Assembly (NCBI GenBank): GCA_002702965.1
Contig: PADE01000032.1
Span: 47,296 to 55,699 of the forward strand
DNA: 8,404 nucleotides
Source: Planctomycetaceae bacterium
Lineage (GTDB): Bacteria > Planctomycetota > Planctomycetia > Pirellulales > Pirellulaceae
Reading direction: 5' to 3'
Position 1 is the first letter of the stretch. The number at the start of each line of letters is the position of its first letter. The position numbers were made by a program, and so were the translations under genes. A model generated the notes under the pieces. The model did not search any database. It saw only the letters and a list, made by a program, of their open reading frames with translations, and was not told the origin of the DNA. Positions 1 to 6,166 of the stretch are shown here, piece after piece.

Positions 1-123
1 TTGCCTCCATTGCGATTTGCAATTGTGTTTTAGCCGCAATGCGGCGCGGAGTCGTCGAGCGTGGCCGTCCGCGCCTTTGATGGATGTGCTGCGGGCTGAT
101 TGCCGGTGAGGTGTATGGATCTA

Positions 124-546
124 ATGGCTGTCCGAATCAACAAGACGAGCGCGATCTCGATTCTGGCAATCAATCTGATGCCGTTGATAGACGTTCTCTT
201 CATGCTGTTGATCTTTTTCCTAGTAACGACACGATTCGCCAAGGCAGATCGAGAAATCGAAGTCGATTTGCCGACCGCCAGCGAAGCGGTGCCCGTCACC
301 GAGGAACCGCAGGAGGTGCTGGTCGGAATCGGTAAGGATGGGCTGTATTTCGTCGATGGCAAGGTGTTGAGCGTCGACGAGCTGGAAGGTGTTTTGCGAC
401 AATTGGCCACAGATAATCCCGCAAACCAGTCCGTTTTAATTCGGGCAGATCGGCGTGTGCTATTGCAGTTTCCGGTAACCGTCATGGACCTCTGTAACCG
501 ATTCGGAATCCGTTACACGTTAAATACGGCTGGAGACGAGCGCTGA
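124..546 (+). CDS. ExbD/TolR-family biopolymer transport protein (proton-channel subunit)
   Basis: Predicted inner-membrane protein of about 140 residues, the usual size for ExbD/TolR. With an ExbB/TolQ/MotA-type partner this family forms a proton-driven motor energising TonB- or Tol-type envelope processes. Seen: a short cytoplasmic N-terminus, then one transmembrane helix (about residues 13-35) that opens with NLMPLIDVLFMLLIFFLV. Asp23 in that motif matches the conserved protonatable Asp of the family. A periplasmic domain follows, with the typical VDLP segment after the helix and the IRADRRV...VMDLCNRFGI pattern near the C-terminus. Start: ATG 124 is preferred because GAGGTG lies about 10 bases upstream; ATG 115 and TTG 100 are in-frame alternatives. 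It ends directly against the next gene, so the two are probably cotranscribed. An ExbB-like partner would be expected upstream, but the 123 bases available do not show one convincingly. ExbD versus TolR cannot be decided. Confidence 0.93.
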   Translation: MAVRINKTSAISILAINLMPLIDVLFMLLIFFLVTTRFAKADREIEVDLPTASEAVPVTEEPQEVLVGIGKDGLYFVDGKVLSVDELEGVLRQLATDNPANQSVLIRADRRVLLQFPVTVMDLCNRFGIRYTLNTAGDER

Positions 547-1974
547 ATGTGTGGGGACTACACATCGGGTGACCTCGAGCGGTTGCCGCCCGCTGTCTAC
601 TCGCCGGATCGCGAGAGCAAAGAGACGGGTCTAAGGCGTTGGTCGTGGACGCGAAGGCTATTGTTGCTGTTGGCGTTTCTACCGCTGACTATCCGCTGCC
701 TGTTGGTACGTGGATTCGTTGCGCCGATTCGCATTACGGGTGCGTCGATGGCGGGGACCCTACATGGACAGCATCTGCGAATCGACTGTGACGATTGTCT
801 TATGCAGTATGCATGTGGCCTTCGACATCGGGGTGAAAGTGGCCATACGACGTGCCCCAATTGTGGCTATGATCAAAACAGCTCCCGCGAGGCACTGTGC
901 CAAGGGGATCGAGTGCTTATCGACCAATGGTATGGCATGTGGCAGCAGCCGGCGCGTTGGGATTTGGTAGCGTTGCCGTCTCCAGACGGTTCGAGTGCCA
1001 TGATCGTCAAACGCTTAATTGGGATGCCCGGAGAGCAGATTGCGATCCAACACGGTGATGTTTACGTCAACGGCCGTTTACTGCGCAAGCCGCTCGGCGT
1101 GCTCCGCGAAATGGCGATTCTCGTACATGACGATCGGTATCAACCACGACTTCAGCCGAGATTGCCCCGGAGGTGGCGTGCAGAACGCAACGCCTCCGGC
1201 TGGCAGGGTGTCGCGGGTGGTTATCGATTCGACGATCGCTCGAGTCCGACTTCGACCGATCCGTCAGCACGACCGACCGTGGAATGGCTTACCTACCGGC
1301 ACTGGTTATGTTTTCCGAAGGCGGTGCCTCCCGCGCCACGTGGTGAAGAAATCGGTGTCTTGGATAGCCTTGGCTACAACCAACAAGCTCCCCGGAGCCG
1401 GTTGAATGCGGTGACCGACCTGATGTTTTCGACCAGGGTCACGATTGATGGGATGGGACAGCTCTCGTTTCGTGTGGCCGATGGAGCGACGTGGTACATC
1501 GCCGAGTTGAGTTGGCCCAGCGGGGATTGGCAACTTTGGCGAGATAGTGACCGGGTGTTGACAGTGTCTCCGCAGTTTTCGCGAAACGTGGAGCGGTTAG
1601 ATATCGAGTACGGTTTGTACGATCGGATGATTGTACTAACCGTCAACGGCCGCTTGTTGTTTGAACACCAATTGCGCCCGGATCTCGATCCTTCGGAACA
1701 CGTCCCCACCAGTCGTTTGAGCATTGGCGCCGCAGGTATCTGCGCTGACGTATCGGGCCTGCGCGTTTTTCGAGACGTGCACTTTTTGGCGCCGGGACCA
1801 CCATGGTCGTACTGGTGTACGTCGCATCCGCTGGCTGCGGACCAGTTCTTGTTGTTGGGAGATAACGCGGCAGTGTCAACGGACTCGCGGCATTGGGTGT
1901 CGGCCGGTGTCGCGAGCAATTCAATCACCGGAAGAGTGATTCGTTGGCCCAATCTGTTTACGGCATCGCGGTAA
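547..1974 (+). CDS. Type I signal peptidase (S26 family) with zinc-ribbon and beta-sandwich insertions
   Basis: Predicted membrane-anchored serine protease that cleaves signal peptides from exported proteins. At 475 residues it is much longer than a minimal signal peptidase I. Seen in order: a basic N-terminus; a hydrophobic anchor (about 37-60); box B TGASMAGTL with presumed nucleophile Ser67; a Cys-rich insertion with CDDC (81-84) and CPNC (103-106), likely a zinc ribbon; GDRVLID (120-126); box D VKRLIGMPGE with presumed general base Lys155; a long insertion (about 185-415) whose second half alternates beta-strand-like segments and ends SGLRVFRDVHF, resembling a LamG/concanavalin-like sandwich; and box E LLLGDN...STDSR (435-448). 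Oddity: the usual Pro of SMxPTL is Gly70. The catalytic dyad and box E are intact, so it is probably active. ATG 547 follows the ExbD stop with no gap; GGAG at 532-535 may serve as its ribosome site. Insertions of this kind are, to my knowledge, typical of planctomycete S26 enzymes. Confidence 0.9.
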   Translation: MCGDYTSGDLERLPPAVYSPDRESKETGLRRWSWTRRLLLLLAFLPLTIRCLLVRGFVAPIRITGASMAGTLHGQHLRIDCDDCLMQYACGLRHRGESGHTTCPNCGYDQNSSREALCQGDRVLIDQWYGMWQQPARWDLVALPSPDGSSAMIVKRLIGMPGEQIAIQHGDVYVNGRLLRKPLGVLREMAILVHDDRYQPRLQPRLPRRWRAERNASGWQGVAGGYRFDDRSSPTSTDPSARPTVEWLTYRHWLCFPKAVPPAPRGEEIGVLDSLGYNQQAPRSRLNAVTDLMFSTRVTIDGMGQLSFRVADGATWYIAELSWPSGDWQLWRDSDRVLTVSPQFSRNVERLDIEYGLYDRMIVLTVNGRLLFEHQLRPDLDPSEHVPTSRLSIGAAGICADVSGLRVFRDVHFLAPGPPWSYWCTSHPLAADQFLLLGDNAAVSTDSRHWVSAGVASNSITGRVIRWPNLFTASR

Positions 1975-2099
1975 TCATCTAGCGTTCGGTTCTCGCCGCC
2001 GTTTCCGAGGCGTCGTTGTTGGAGGAGTTAGACATCACCCATGCGTTACTAGCGCTGTGTTTTGTTCGACGGCGGTTCGCAGCGCAACGTCTTATGGCG

Positions 2100-2125
2100 T
2101 GACGAGGTCGCGGTCGTGCTCGTCA
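2100..2125. terminator. Weak candidate hairpin between convergent genes
   Basis: TGACGAG (2100-2106) and CTCGTCA (2119-2125) form a 7-base inverted repeat around a 12-base loop. It lies 11 bases beyond the clpX stop and 125 bases beyond the signal peptidase stop, so it could end transcription from either side. No T-run follows on either strand, so an intrinsic terminator is only a possibility. Confidence 0.25.
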
Positions 2126-2136
2126 AGAGAGTTGAG

Positions 2137-3423
2137 CTAGGCGCTCTTTGTCTTGGGAGGGACCATGTTGAACAGCCTCTTGCGCCCTTCGACGACATCT
2201 GAATTGACGACGTATTTACTTCCCTGGTCCTGATCGGGAAGCTCGAACATAATATCCATCATTACTTCTTCAATCACGCTACGCAGAGCACGAGCTCCGG
2301 TGCTCTTCGAGAGTGCCCGTTTGGCAATCGTCTGTAGCGCGTCATCGGTGAATGCGAGTTCGCTGTTGGCCATCTGGAACAGGCTTTCGTACTGCCGTAC
2401 CAGCGAGTTCTTGGGCTCCGTTAAGACACGGATTAGGGCAGACGTATTGAGGGGCGTCAACGCACAGCAGATGGGTAAACGCCCAACCAACTCGGGGATC
2501 AGTCCGAATTCAAGTACATCGTCGGTGGTTATCTTAGGAAGTAGGTCAGCCACATCGGATTCCTCCTTGTAACCGCAGTTTTGGCCGAAGCCAATTGTGC
2601 GGTTGCCAAGGCGTTTGCGGATAATGTCCTCGACACCCACAAATGTTCCCCCACAAATGAACAGAATATTGGTGGTGTCTATTTGGATGTACTGTTGTTC
2701 CGGATGTTTTCTTCCGCCTTGGGGCGGCACGTTCGCGACAGTTCCCTCGAGCATCTTCAAAAGTGACTGTTGGACTCCCTCACCAGACACATCTCGGGTG
2801 ATCGATACGTTCTGACTCGTTTTTCCGATCTTGTCGATTTCATCGATGTACAGAACCCCTCGCTGAGCCGTTTCGACGTCGAAGTCCGCCGCGTGCAGTA
2901 ACTTGAGCAGCAGGTTTTCGACATCTTCGCCCACATAGCCCGCCTCAGTGAGAGTCGTGGCATCACCAATGGCAAACGGAACATTGAGCATGCGGGCTAA
3001 CGTGCGCGCAAGCAGGGTCTTTCCAGATCCGGTCGGTCCGAGCAAGAGAATATTGGACTTCTCGATTTCCACATCCGAGCCTTTCCAGTCCAAATGGAGT
3101 CGCTTGTAGTGGTTGTGCACCGCGACTGCGAGCACCTTTTTCGCATAGGATTGGCCGATCACGTATTCGTCCAGAGTTGCCACGATCTCACGCGGAGTGA
3201 GGATCTCGCTAAATAGCTTCTTGGACGAACCGCGGCGTCGCTGTTCTTGCTCCAGAATGGACTGGCACAGATCGATACAGTCGCCGCATATATAGACATC
3301 ACTAGGACCCTCAACGAGAGGGCCGACATCCCGGTAACTCTTGCGGCAAAACGAACAAAAGGCGTTCTTCTTGCTCGTGCTGCTCCCGCGGTGTTCACCA
3401 CCCTCGTCTTTTTCGGTGGGCAT
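2137..3423 (-). CDS. clpX: ClpX, ATP-dependent specificity subunit of ClpXP protease
   Basis: Hexameric AAA+ unfoldase that recognises tagged or regulatory proteins, threads them through its pore and feeds them to ClpP in the cytoplasm. It has 428 residues from ATG 3423, close to the usual ClpX length. Seen: an N-terminal zinc-binding domain with Cys23, Cys26, Cys46 and Cys49; Walker A GPTGSGKT (129-136); pore-1 loop GYVGED (162-167); Walker B LYIDEIDK (191-198); second pore-loop GGRKHP (236-241); IGF loop (277-279), the ClpP-docking tripeptide; IPELVGRLP (309-317); and sensor-2 GAR (376-378). All key motifs are intact. Start: AGGGAG lies 5 bases before ATG 3423, which favours it over the in-frame GTG at 3429. 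No clpP or tig lies in the window. The two small minus-strand ORFs just upstream could be cotranscribed with it. It converges on the signal peptidase gene. Confidence 0.98.
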   Translation of the reverse strand: MPTEKDEGGEHRGSSTSKKNAFCSFCRKSYRDVGPLVEGPSDVYICGDCIDLCQSILEQEQRRRGSSKKLFSEILTPREIVATLDEYVIGQSYAKKVLAVAVHNHYKRLHLDWKGSDVEIEKSNILLLGPTGSGKTLLARTLARMLNVPFAIGDATTLTEAGYVGEDVENLLLKLLHAADFDVETAQRGVLYIDEIDKIGKTSQNVSITRDVSGEGVQQSLLKMLEGTVANVPPQGGRKHPEQQYIQIDTTNILFICGGTFVGVEDIIRKRLGNRTIGFGQNCGYKEESDVADLLPKITTDDVLEFGLIPELVGRLPICCALTPLNTSALIRVLTEPKNSLVRQYESLFQMANSELAFTDDALQTIAKRALSKSTGARALRSVIEEVMMDIMFELPDQDQGSKYVVNSDVVEGRKRLFNMVPPKTKSA

Positions 3424-3454
3424 GGTCACTCCCTCTAAGGTCGCCGGACTCGCG

Positions 3455-3685
3455 TTATGACCGGCGTCGGTTCATCAAAGGTGTCGCTCGATCAACCACT
3501 GCTGTTGCGATGGATGGTGGTGCTTCCCTGACCGCTTTTTCGAGCTTTCGATCGTTTCCAACACTCAATCTGATGACCACAGCCTCCCAGACTGCAGCAA
3601 CAACCTGAAGGACCGCGCCAACCAACACCATCGGGTTATTCGTATGGCGTGGCAGGATACTCCCGATGGTACTAACTCTCTTCAT
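3455..3685 (-). CDS. Doubtful small hypothetical ORF upstream of clpX
   Basis: Possible 76-residue protein, not recognised. Its ATG at 3685 lies inside the last codons of the upstream membrane-protein gene, in another frame (14-base overlap), and its TAA is 31 bases before the clpX ATG. That spacing would suit translational coupling within one transcript. Seen: a moderately hydrophobic stretch (about residues 19-41) that could be one membrane helix, followed by a charged, Ala- and Arg-containing tail. No clear Shine-Dalgarno sequence. GTG 3694 is an alternative start. It may equally be a chance ORF in a leader region carrying the clpX promoter. Confidence 0.3.
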   Translation of the reverse strand: MKRVSTIGSILPRHTNNPMVLVGAVLQVVAAVWEAVVIRLSVGNDRKLEKAVREAPPSIATAVVDRATPLMNRRRS

Positions 3686-3935
3686 CAGGATCACTTAACG
3701 TTCCTTCGAGTTGTTCACTGAGCACAGTCTTAATTGTTCGGAATTCTGTTTCCGTAATGTCACCTTCGTCGTAGATTTCTCGGAAAAATGATATGTGTTC
3801 ATTGGGGCCTGGCATGTCTTCATCGATTTGATCGCGAAACCTTTTCACAATGTAGATGCCGATGACGATCAGGACGACAAAAACCGCCGTCCAAATGACC
3901 GCTTGCGGTACCGGTTGTAGTAAGAAGTCCATCAT
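3672..3935 (-). CDS. Small single-pass membrane protein with SHOCT-like C-terminal segment
   Basis: Predicted 87-residue inner-membrane protein of unknown function. Seen: a short N-terminus, one strong transmembrane helix (about 11-30, rich in Val and Ile), then a basic KRFRDQ edge that predicts a cytoplasmic C-terminus. An acidic linker follows, then residues about 49-76 with the pattern FFREIYDEGDITETEFRTIK. That resembles the SHOCT (short C-terminal) motif, in which a helix, a G-x-I-T/S turn and an E-F/Y-K helix recur at the ends of many small membrane proteins. Start: the tandem ATGs at 3935/3932 are preferred. A GTG at 4013 would add 26 residues but gives no better ribosome site. The coding pattern (hydrophobic block, acidic tail) makes a chance ORF unlikely. 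It is co-oriented with clpX and may share its transcript; a role connected to ClpX is speculation. Confidence 0.75.
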   Translation of the reverse strand: MMDFLLQPVPQAVIWTAVFVVLIVIGIYIVKRFRDQIDEDMPGPNEHISFFREIYDEGDITETEFRTIKTVLSEQLEGTLSDPDEES

Positions 3936-3995
3936 AGGCAGACACCGAGAAACGATGACCAGGCGGTGGATTATCTTTGTTGACACGCCTACTTC

Positions 3996-4006
3996 GCATA
4001 TTATGC
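3996..4006. repeat. Short perfect dyad in the divergent intergenic region
   Basis: GCATA-T-TATGC is a perfect 5-base-arm palindrome around one central base. It overlaps the candidate -10 box of the small membrane-protein gene, so it could be a protein-binding site. It is short enough to occur by chance. Confidence 0.25.
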
Positions 4007-4027
4007 AGATCACCTATAGCGAGTCCA
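4000..4027 (-). promoter_or_regulatory. Candidate sigma-70-type promoter for the small membrane-protein gene
   Basis: On the minus strand TGGACT (4027-4022; 4 of 6 matches) and CATAAT (4005-4000; 5 of 6) are 16 bases apart. Transcription would start near 3993, leaving a leader of about 58 bases before ATG 3935. Placement between divergent genes fits; the -35 box is weak. Confidence 0.3.
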
Positions 4028-4063
4028 GAATCTGCAGACCGTATAACTGAACTCGTAAGGGGC

Positions 4064-4092
4064 TTGAAAGTAGCTCTACAGGGGCGTATGAC
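4064..4092 (+). promoter_or_regulatory. Candidate sigma-70-type promoter for the aldolase gene
   Basis: TTGAAA (4064-4069; 5 of 6 matches) and TATGAC (4087-4092; 4 of 6) are separated by the optimal 17 bases. The predicted start near 4099 leaves a leader of about 43 bases containing the GAGGA ribosome site at 4130-4134. Spacing to the gene is good; the -10 box is imperfect. Confidence 0.4.
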
Positions 4093-4141
4093 GCGTAAAA
4101 CGATTGTACGGTTGCAACACGCGGTTGACGAGGAATGAACG

Positions 4142-4792
4142 ATGACCAAGTCCGGCGATCTAGGACGATTAATCGACAGTGGCATTGTGGCGGTCATGCG
4201 GGCACAAACGGGTGAAAAACTCGTGGACGTAGCGGAAGCGTTGCTCGCCGGTGGCGTGGAAGTGATGGAAGTTACCTTTACAGTACCCGGCGCTGTTCAG
4301 GTAATCGAACAGGTTGCCAGCCGAATGGGTGGCCGGATCCTATTGGGAGCTGGCACGGTGCTCGATAGCGAAACCGCCCGGATTGCGATTCTTTCTGGTG
4401 CCGAGTTCATTGTCTCTCCGTCCACGGATCTGGACGTCATCCAGCTTTGTCGCCGCTATGACAAACTGGCCCTGCCCGGTGCGTTTACCCCGACGGAAGT
4501 CGTCCAGGCGTGGCAAGCGGGTGCAGATGTTGTGAAGATCTTCCCCTCCGATTGTGGCGGTCCGCAGTATTTGAAGGCATTGAGCGGACCGCTACCCCAG
4601 GTCAAACTGATGCCGACCGGAGGTGTCAATCTCGATACGGCGGAAGATTTTCTACGGGCCGGAGCTTGTGCGCTGGGAGTGGGAGGGGCACTGGTAGGAT
4701 CCAAAGCTGTTGCAGCCGGAGATATGGCGGGCATTGAAACGCTGGCGCGACGGTACGTCGAGGTTGTCAGAGCGTACCGAGACAAGGTATAG
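4142..4792 (+). CDS. eda: KDPG/KHG aldolase (2-dehydro-3-deoxy-6-phosphogluconate / 4-hydroxy-2-oxoglutarate aldolase)
   Basis: Class I (Schiff-base) aldolase that splits 2-keto-3-deoxy-6-phosphogluconate into pyruvate and glyceraldehyde 3-phosphate; family members also cleave 4-hydroxy-2-oxoglutarate. Cytoplasmic, in Entner-Doudoroff and acid-sugar breakdown. Its 216 residues are normal for this single-domain TIM barrel. Seen: GIVAVMRA (14-21); VMEVTFTVPGA (41-51) with the proton-transfer Glu43; LLGAGTVLD (67-75); FIVSPSTD (89-96); ALPGAFTPTE (110-119); VVKIFPS (130-136) with Schiff-base Lys132; and the phosphate-binding MPTGGVNLD (157-165) and LGVGGALVG (178-186). The loop after Glu43 reads TFTVP, so the Arg found there in E. 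coli Eda is replaced; I recall similar loops in other bacterial homologues. GAGGA lies 7 bases before the ATG. It stands alone: no edd, kdgK or dehydrogenase is adjacent, so exact substrate is uncertain. Confidence 0.93.
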   Translation: MTKSGDLGRLIDSGIVAVMRAQTGEKLVDVAEALLAGGVEVMEVTFTVPGAVQVIEQVASRMGGRILLGAGTVLDSETARIAILSGAEFIVSPSTDLDVIQLCRRYDKLALPGAFTPTEVVQAWQAGADVVKIFPSDCGGPQYLKALSGPLPQVKLMPTGGVNLDTAEDFLRAGACALGVGGALVGSKAVAAGDMAGIETLARRYVEVVRAYRDKV

Positions 4793-4810
4793 CAAATGAC
4801 TGCCAAGGCA

Positions 4811-4831
4811 GGTGGCGTTTCTGTCGCCACC
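4811..4831 (+). terminator. Candidate terminator hairpin after the aldolase gene
   Basis: GGTGGCG (4811-4817) and CGCCACC (4825-4831) form a perfect GC-rich 7-base stem with a 7-base loop, 18 bases after the aldolase stop codon. The position fits a terminator, but no T-run follows, so it may instead be a stabilising 3' hairpin or need Rho. Confidence 0.45.
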
Positions 4832-4949
4832 ATCCGGTCCTGGCCCGGCGAGCGGTGAGTGGGGTTGCTCTCTGTTCGCTCCCGGTGAAATGGGATTTGA
4901 TTGGCACTCGATGATAGTAGGCGTGGCTTGCCACTACGTTGGCGCGTCG

Positions 4950-4977
4950 TTGACTGGATGTCGTCGAGAATGATGAT
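4950..4977 (+). promoter_or_regulatory. Weak candidate promoter upstream of the nucleoside hydrolase gene
   Basis: TTGACT (4950-4955; 5 of 6 matches) and GATGAT (4972-4977; 4 of 6) are 16 bases apart. The leader would be about 134 bases. Its -10 overlaps the inverted repeat at 4966-4981. Only suggestive. Confidence 0.25.
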
Positions 4978-4981
4978 TCTC
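4966..4981. repeat. Perfect 6-base-arm inverted repeat upstream of nucleoside hydrolase
   Basis: GAGAAT-GATG-ATTCTC is a perfect palindrome with a 4-base centre. It overlaps the candidate -10 box, which is where a repressor operator would sit. It could also form a small RNA hairpin. No regulator gene is adjacent. Confidence 0.35.
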
Positions 4982-5117
4982 TTGTCGAGGAGTGGCCACT
5001 GCGCTACAATCCGAGACCGTTGGTGACTGGGAAACAGAGACAGCGTCACCGGCGATTTTCGCAGAAGTCTCCACCCTGGGAACGTCTGATTCACTTGCTT
5101 CCTAGACACCCGGATTG

Positions 5118-6059
5118 ATGGCAAGAAAGCTGATTGTCGATTGTGACCCCGGTATCGATGACGCAGTAGCGCTCTGCATGGCGTTGTTTGATCCGCGATT
5201 GGATGTTGTTGCCGTTACTGCGACCGGCGGGAATGTTTCGGGCGATCAGGCGAGTCGAAATGTCCAGGCGTTGATCGAACGCCTGGACCCACCGCGGTAT
5301 CCGCGTGTTGGATTGGTTTCGTTGCCGAAGCCGATTTCAAACATCGACGCCCGATTCATTCACGGAGAGGATGGACTGGGCAATCAAGAACTCGATGTAT
5401 CGGTCCATCACCATCAGCACGCGGCAGACAAGTTGATTATCGATGAAATCCGTGCGGCACCCAATGAGGTGACTCTCCTCTGTCTCGGACCGCTGACCAA
5501 CGTGGCTCGAGCTTTTCAGCGCGATCCTGAACTCCCCAGCTTGGTCAATCGTCTGGTCATCATGGGTGGAAGTGTGTCGGGAATCGGGAATATTACGCCT
5601 ACCGCGGAATTCAATATCTGCGTGGATCCCACAAGTGCCCAACAAGTGTTTCAGGCGCGCACGACGAAGACTCTGGTGCCTCTAGACATTACGAGCCAGG
5701 TCGGATTTACATTGGATTTGAAAGAAGATTTACCCGTAGAGACAACCCGGGCTGGAGCATTGCTGCACCCGATGATGAGTTTTATCTTTCGTTCTTATCA
5801 CCAACACTTGGGCCAGGAGAGTATTCATTTGCACGATGCGGTTGCCTTAGTGGCGGTTGTCAATCCCGAGTTGTTTCGAACCACCGAGATGTTTGGTCAG
5901 GTCGAAACCCGTGGTCAATTGACGTCTGGCATGACCGTCTTTGATCGACGCTTACAATCGAGCGATTCACCCAACATGGAAGTCGCGACCGAAGTAGACG
6001 TGATGGCGGCGATGAACTGCATCGTTCGTGGTCTGGCGCACGCTGGTCGAATGACCTAA
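5118..6059 (+). CDS. Nucleoside hydrolase (inosine-uridine preferring family)
   Basis: Calcium-dependent N-glycosidase predicted to hydrolyse ribonucleosides to free base and ribose in nucleoside salvage, probably cytoplasmic (no signal peptide seen). Its 313 residues match the family. Seen: the N-terminal DCDPGIDDA motif (8-16) supplying metal ligands Asp10, Asp14 and Asp15; ATGGNVSG (35-42); HGEDGLG (82-88); LCLGPLTNVA (121-130); IMGGSV (148-153); NITPTAEFN (158-166) whose Asn158, Glu164 and Asn166 match ribose-binding positions; and LHDAVAL (238-244) with His239-Asp240 near the C-terminus, the usual His plus last metal-binding Asp. All main catalytic elements are present. Base preference cannot be told from sequence alone. 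Start: ATG 5118 is favoured (TTG 5115 just precedes it). No Shine-Dalgarno sequence is visible upstream. It has no co-oriented partner and converges on the oxidoreductase gene. Confidence 0.95.
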   Translation: MARKLIVDCDPGIDDAVALCMALFDPRLDVVAVTATGGNVSGDQASRNVQALIERLDPPRYPRVGLVSLPKPISNIDARFIHGEDGLGNQELDVSVHHHQHAADKLIIDEIRAAPNEVTLLCLGPLTNVARAFQRDPELPSLVNRLVIMGGSVSGIGNITPTAEFNICVDPTSAQQVFQARTTKTLVPLDITSQVGFTLDLKEDLPVETTRAGALLHPMMSFIFRSYHQHLGQESIHLHDAVALVAVVNPELFRTTEMFGQVETRGQLTSGMTVFDRRLQSSDSPNMEVATEVDVMAAMNCIVRGLAHAGRMT

Positions 6060-6166
6060 GTGAGTCGGCCCCGGTTCAGCAAGGGCGATTTGGGCGCAGC
6101 CGTCGGGCGGATGCACCCTCTCTTGGATCGGCACACGTCCCAGCCGAACGGATAGGCTTTAGCTTT

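Larger units (their letters stand above)
4793..5117. other. Non-coding stretch between aldolase and nucleoside hydrolase genes
   Basis: About 325 bases with no convincing gene on either strand. A minus-strand reading frame runs through it, but it continues antisense into the aldolase gene and its product looks random. The stretch holds a hairpin just after the aldolase, a weak promoter-like pair and a perfect inverted repeat, listed separately. I see no tRNA or recognisable riboswitch. It is long compared with other gaps here, so a leader or small RNA is possible. Confidence 0.6.

Noticed and set aside
1..109. Possible 3' end of an upstream ExbB/TolQ-like gene
   Set aside because: Plus-strand frames stop at 31-33, 78-80 and 107-109. 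None of the short tails shows a recognisable family motif, so no gene was called although one is likely just upstream.
30..485. Long minus-strand reading frame opposite the ExbD-like gene
   Set aside because: It is antisense to a clear ExbD domain and its product is low-complexity, Ser/Thr/Arg-rich, with no motif.
1374..1952. Minus-strand frame of 192 codons opposite the signal peptidase
   Set aside because: The plus-strand frame carries box E of the peptidase here; the antisense product has no recognisable features.
3520..3570. Heat-shock-like promoter (CTCGAAA followed by CACCAT on the minus strand) before clpX
   Set aside because: Matches to the sigma-32 consensus are partial and spacing is uncertain; no CIRCE element is seen.
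3980..4007. Perfect TTGACA at 3980-3985 as an aldolase promoter
   Set aside because: The best nearby -10 (TATTAT) is only 13 bases away and the 16-base option (TATGCA) matches poorly; the pair at 4064-4092 is better spaced.
4456..5124. Minus-strand frame of 222 codons spanning the aldolase 3' half and the following gap
   Set aside because: Half is antisense to conserved aldolase motifs and the rest has no domain-like pattern or ribosome site.
6092..6118. Hairpin GGGCGC/GCACCC between the convergent hydrolase and oxidoreductase genes
   Set aside because: It pairs fully only on the minus strand with a G-U wobble, has a 15-base loop and no T-run.
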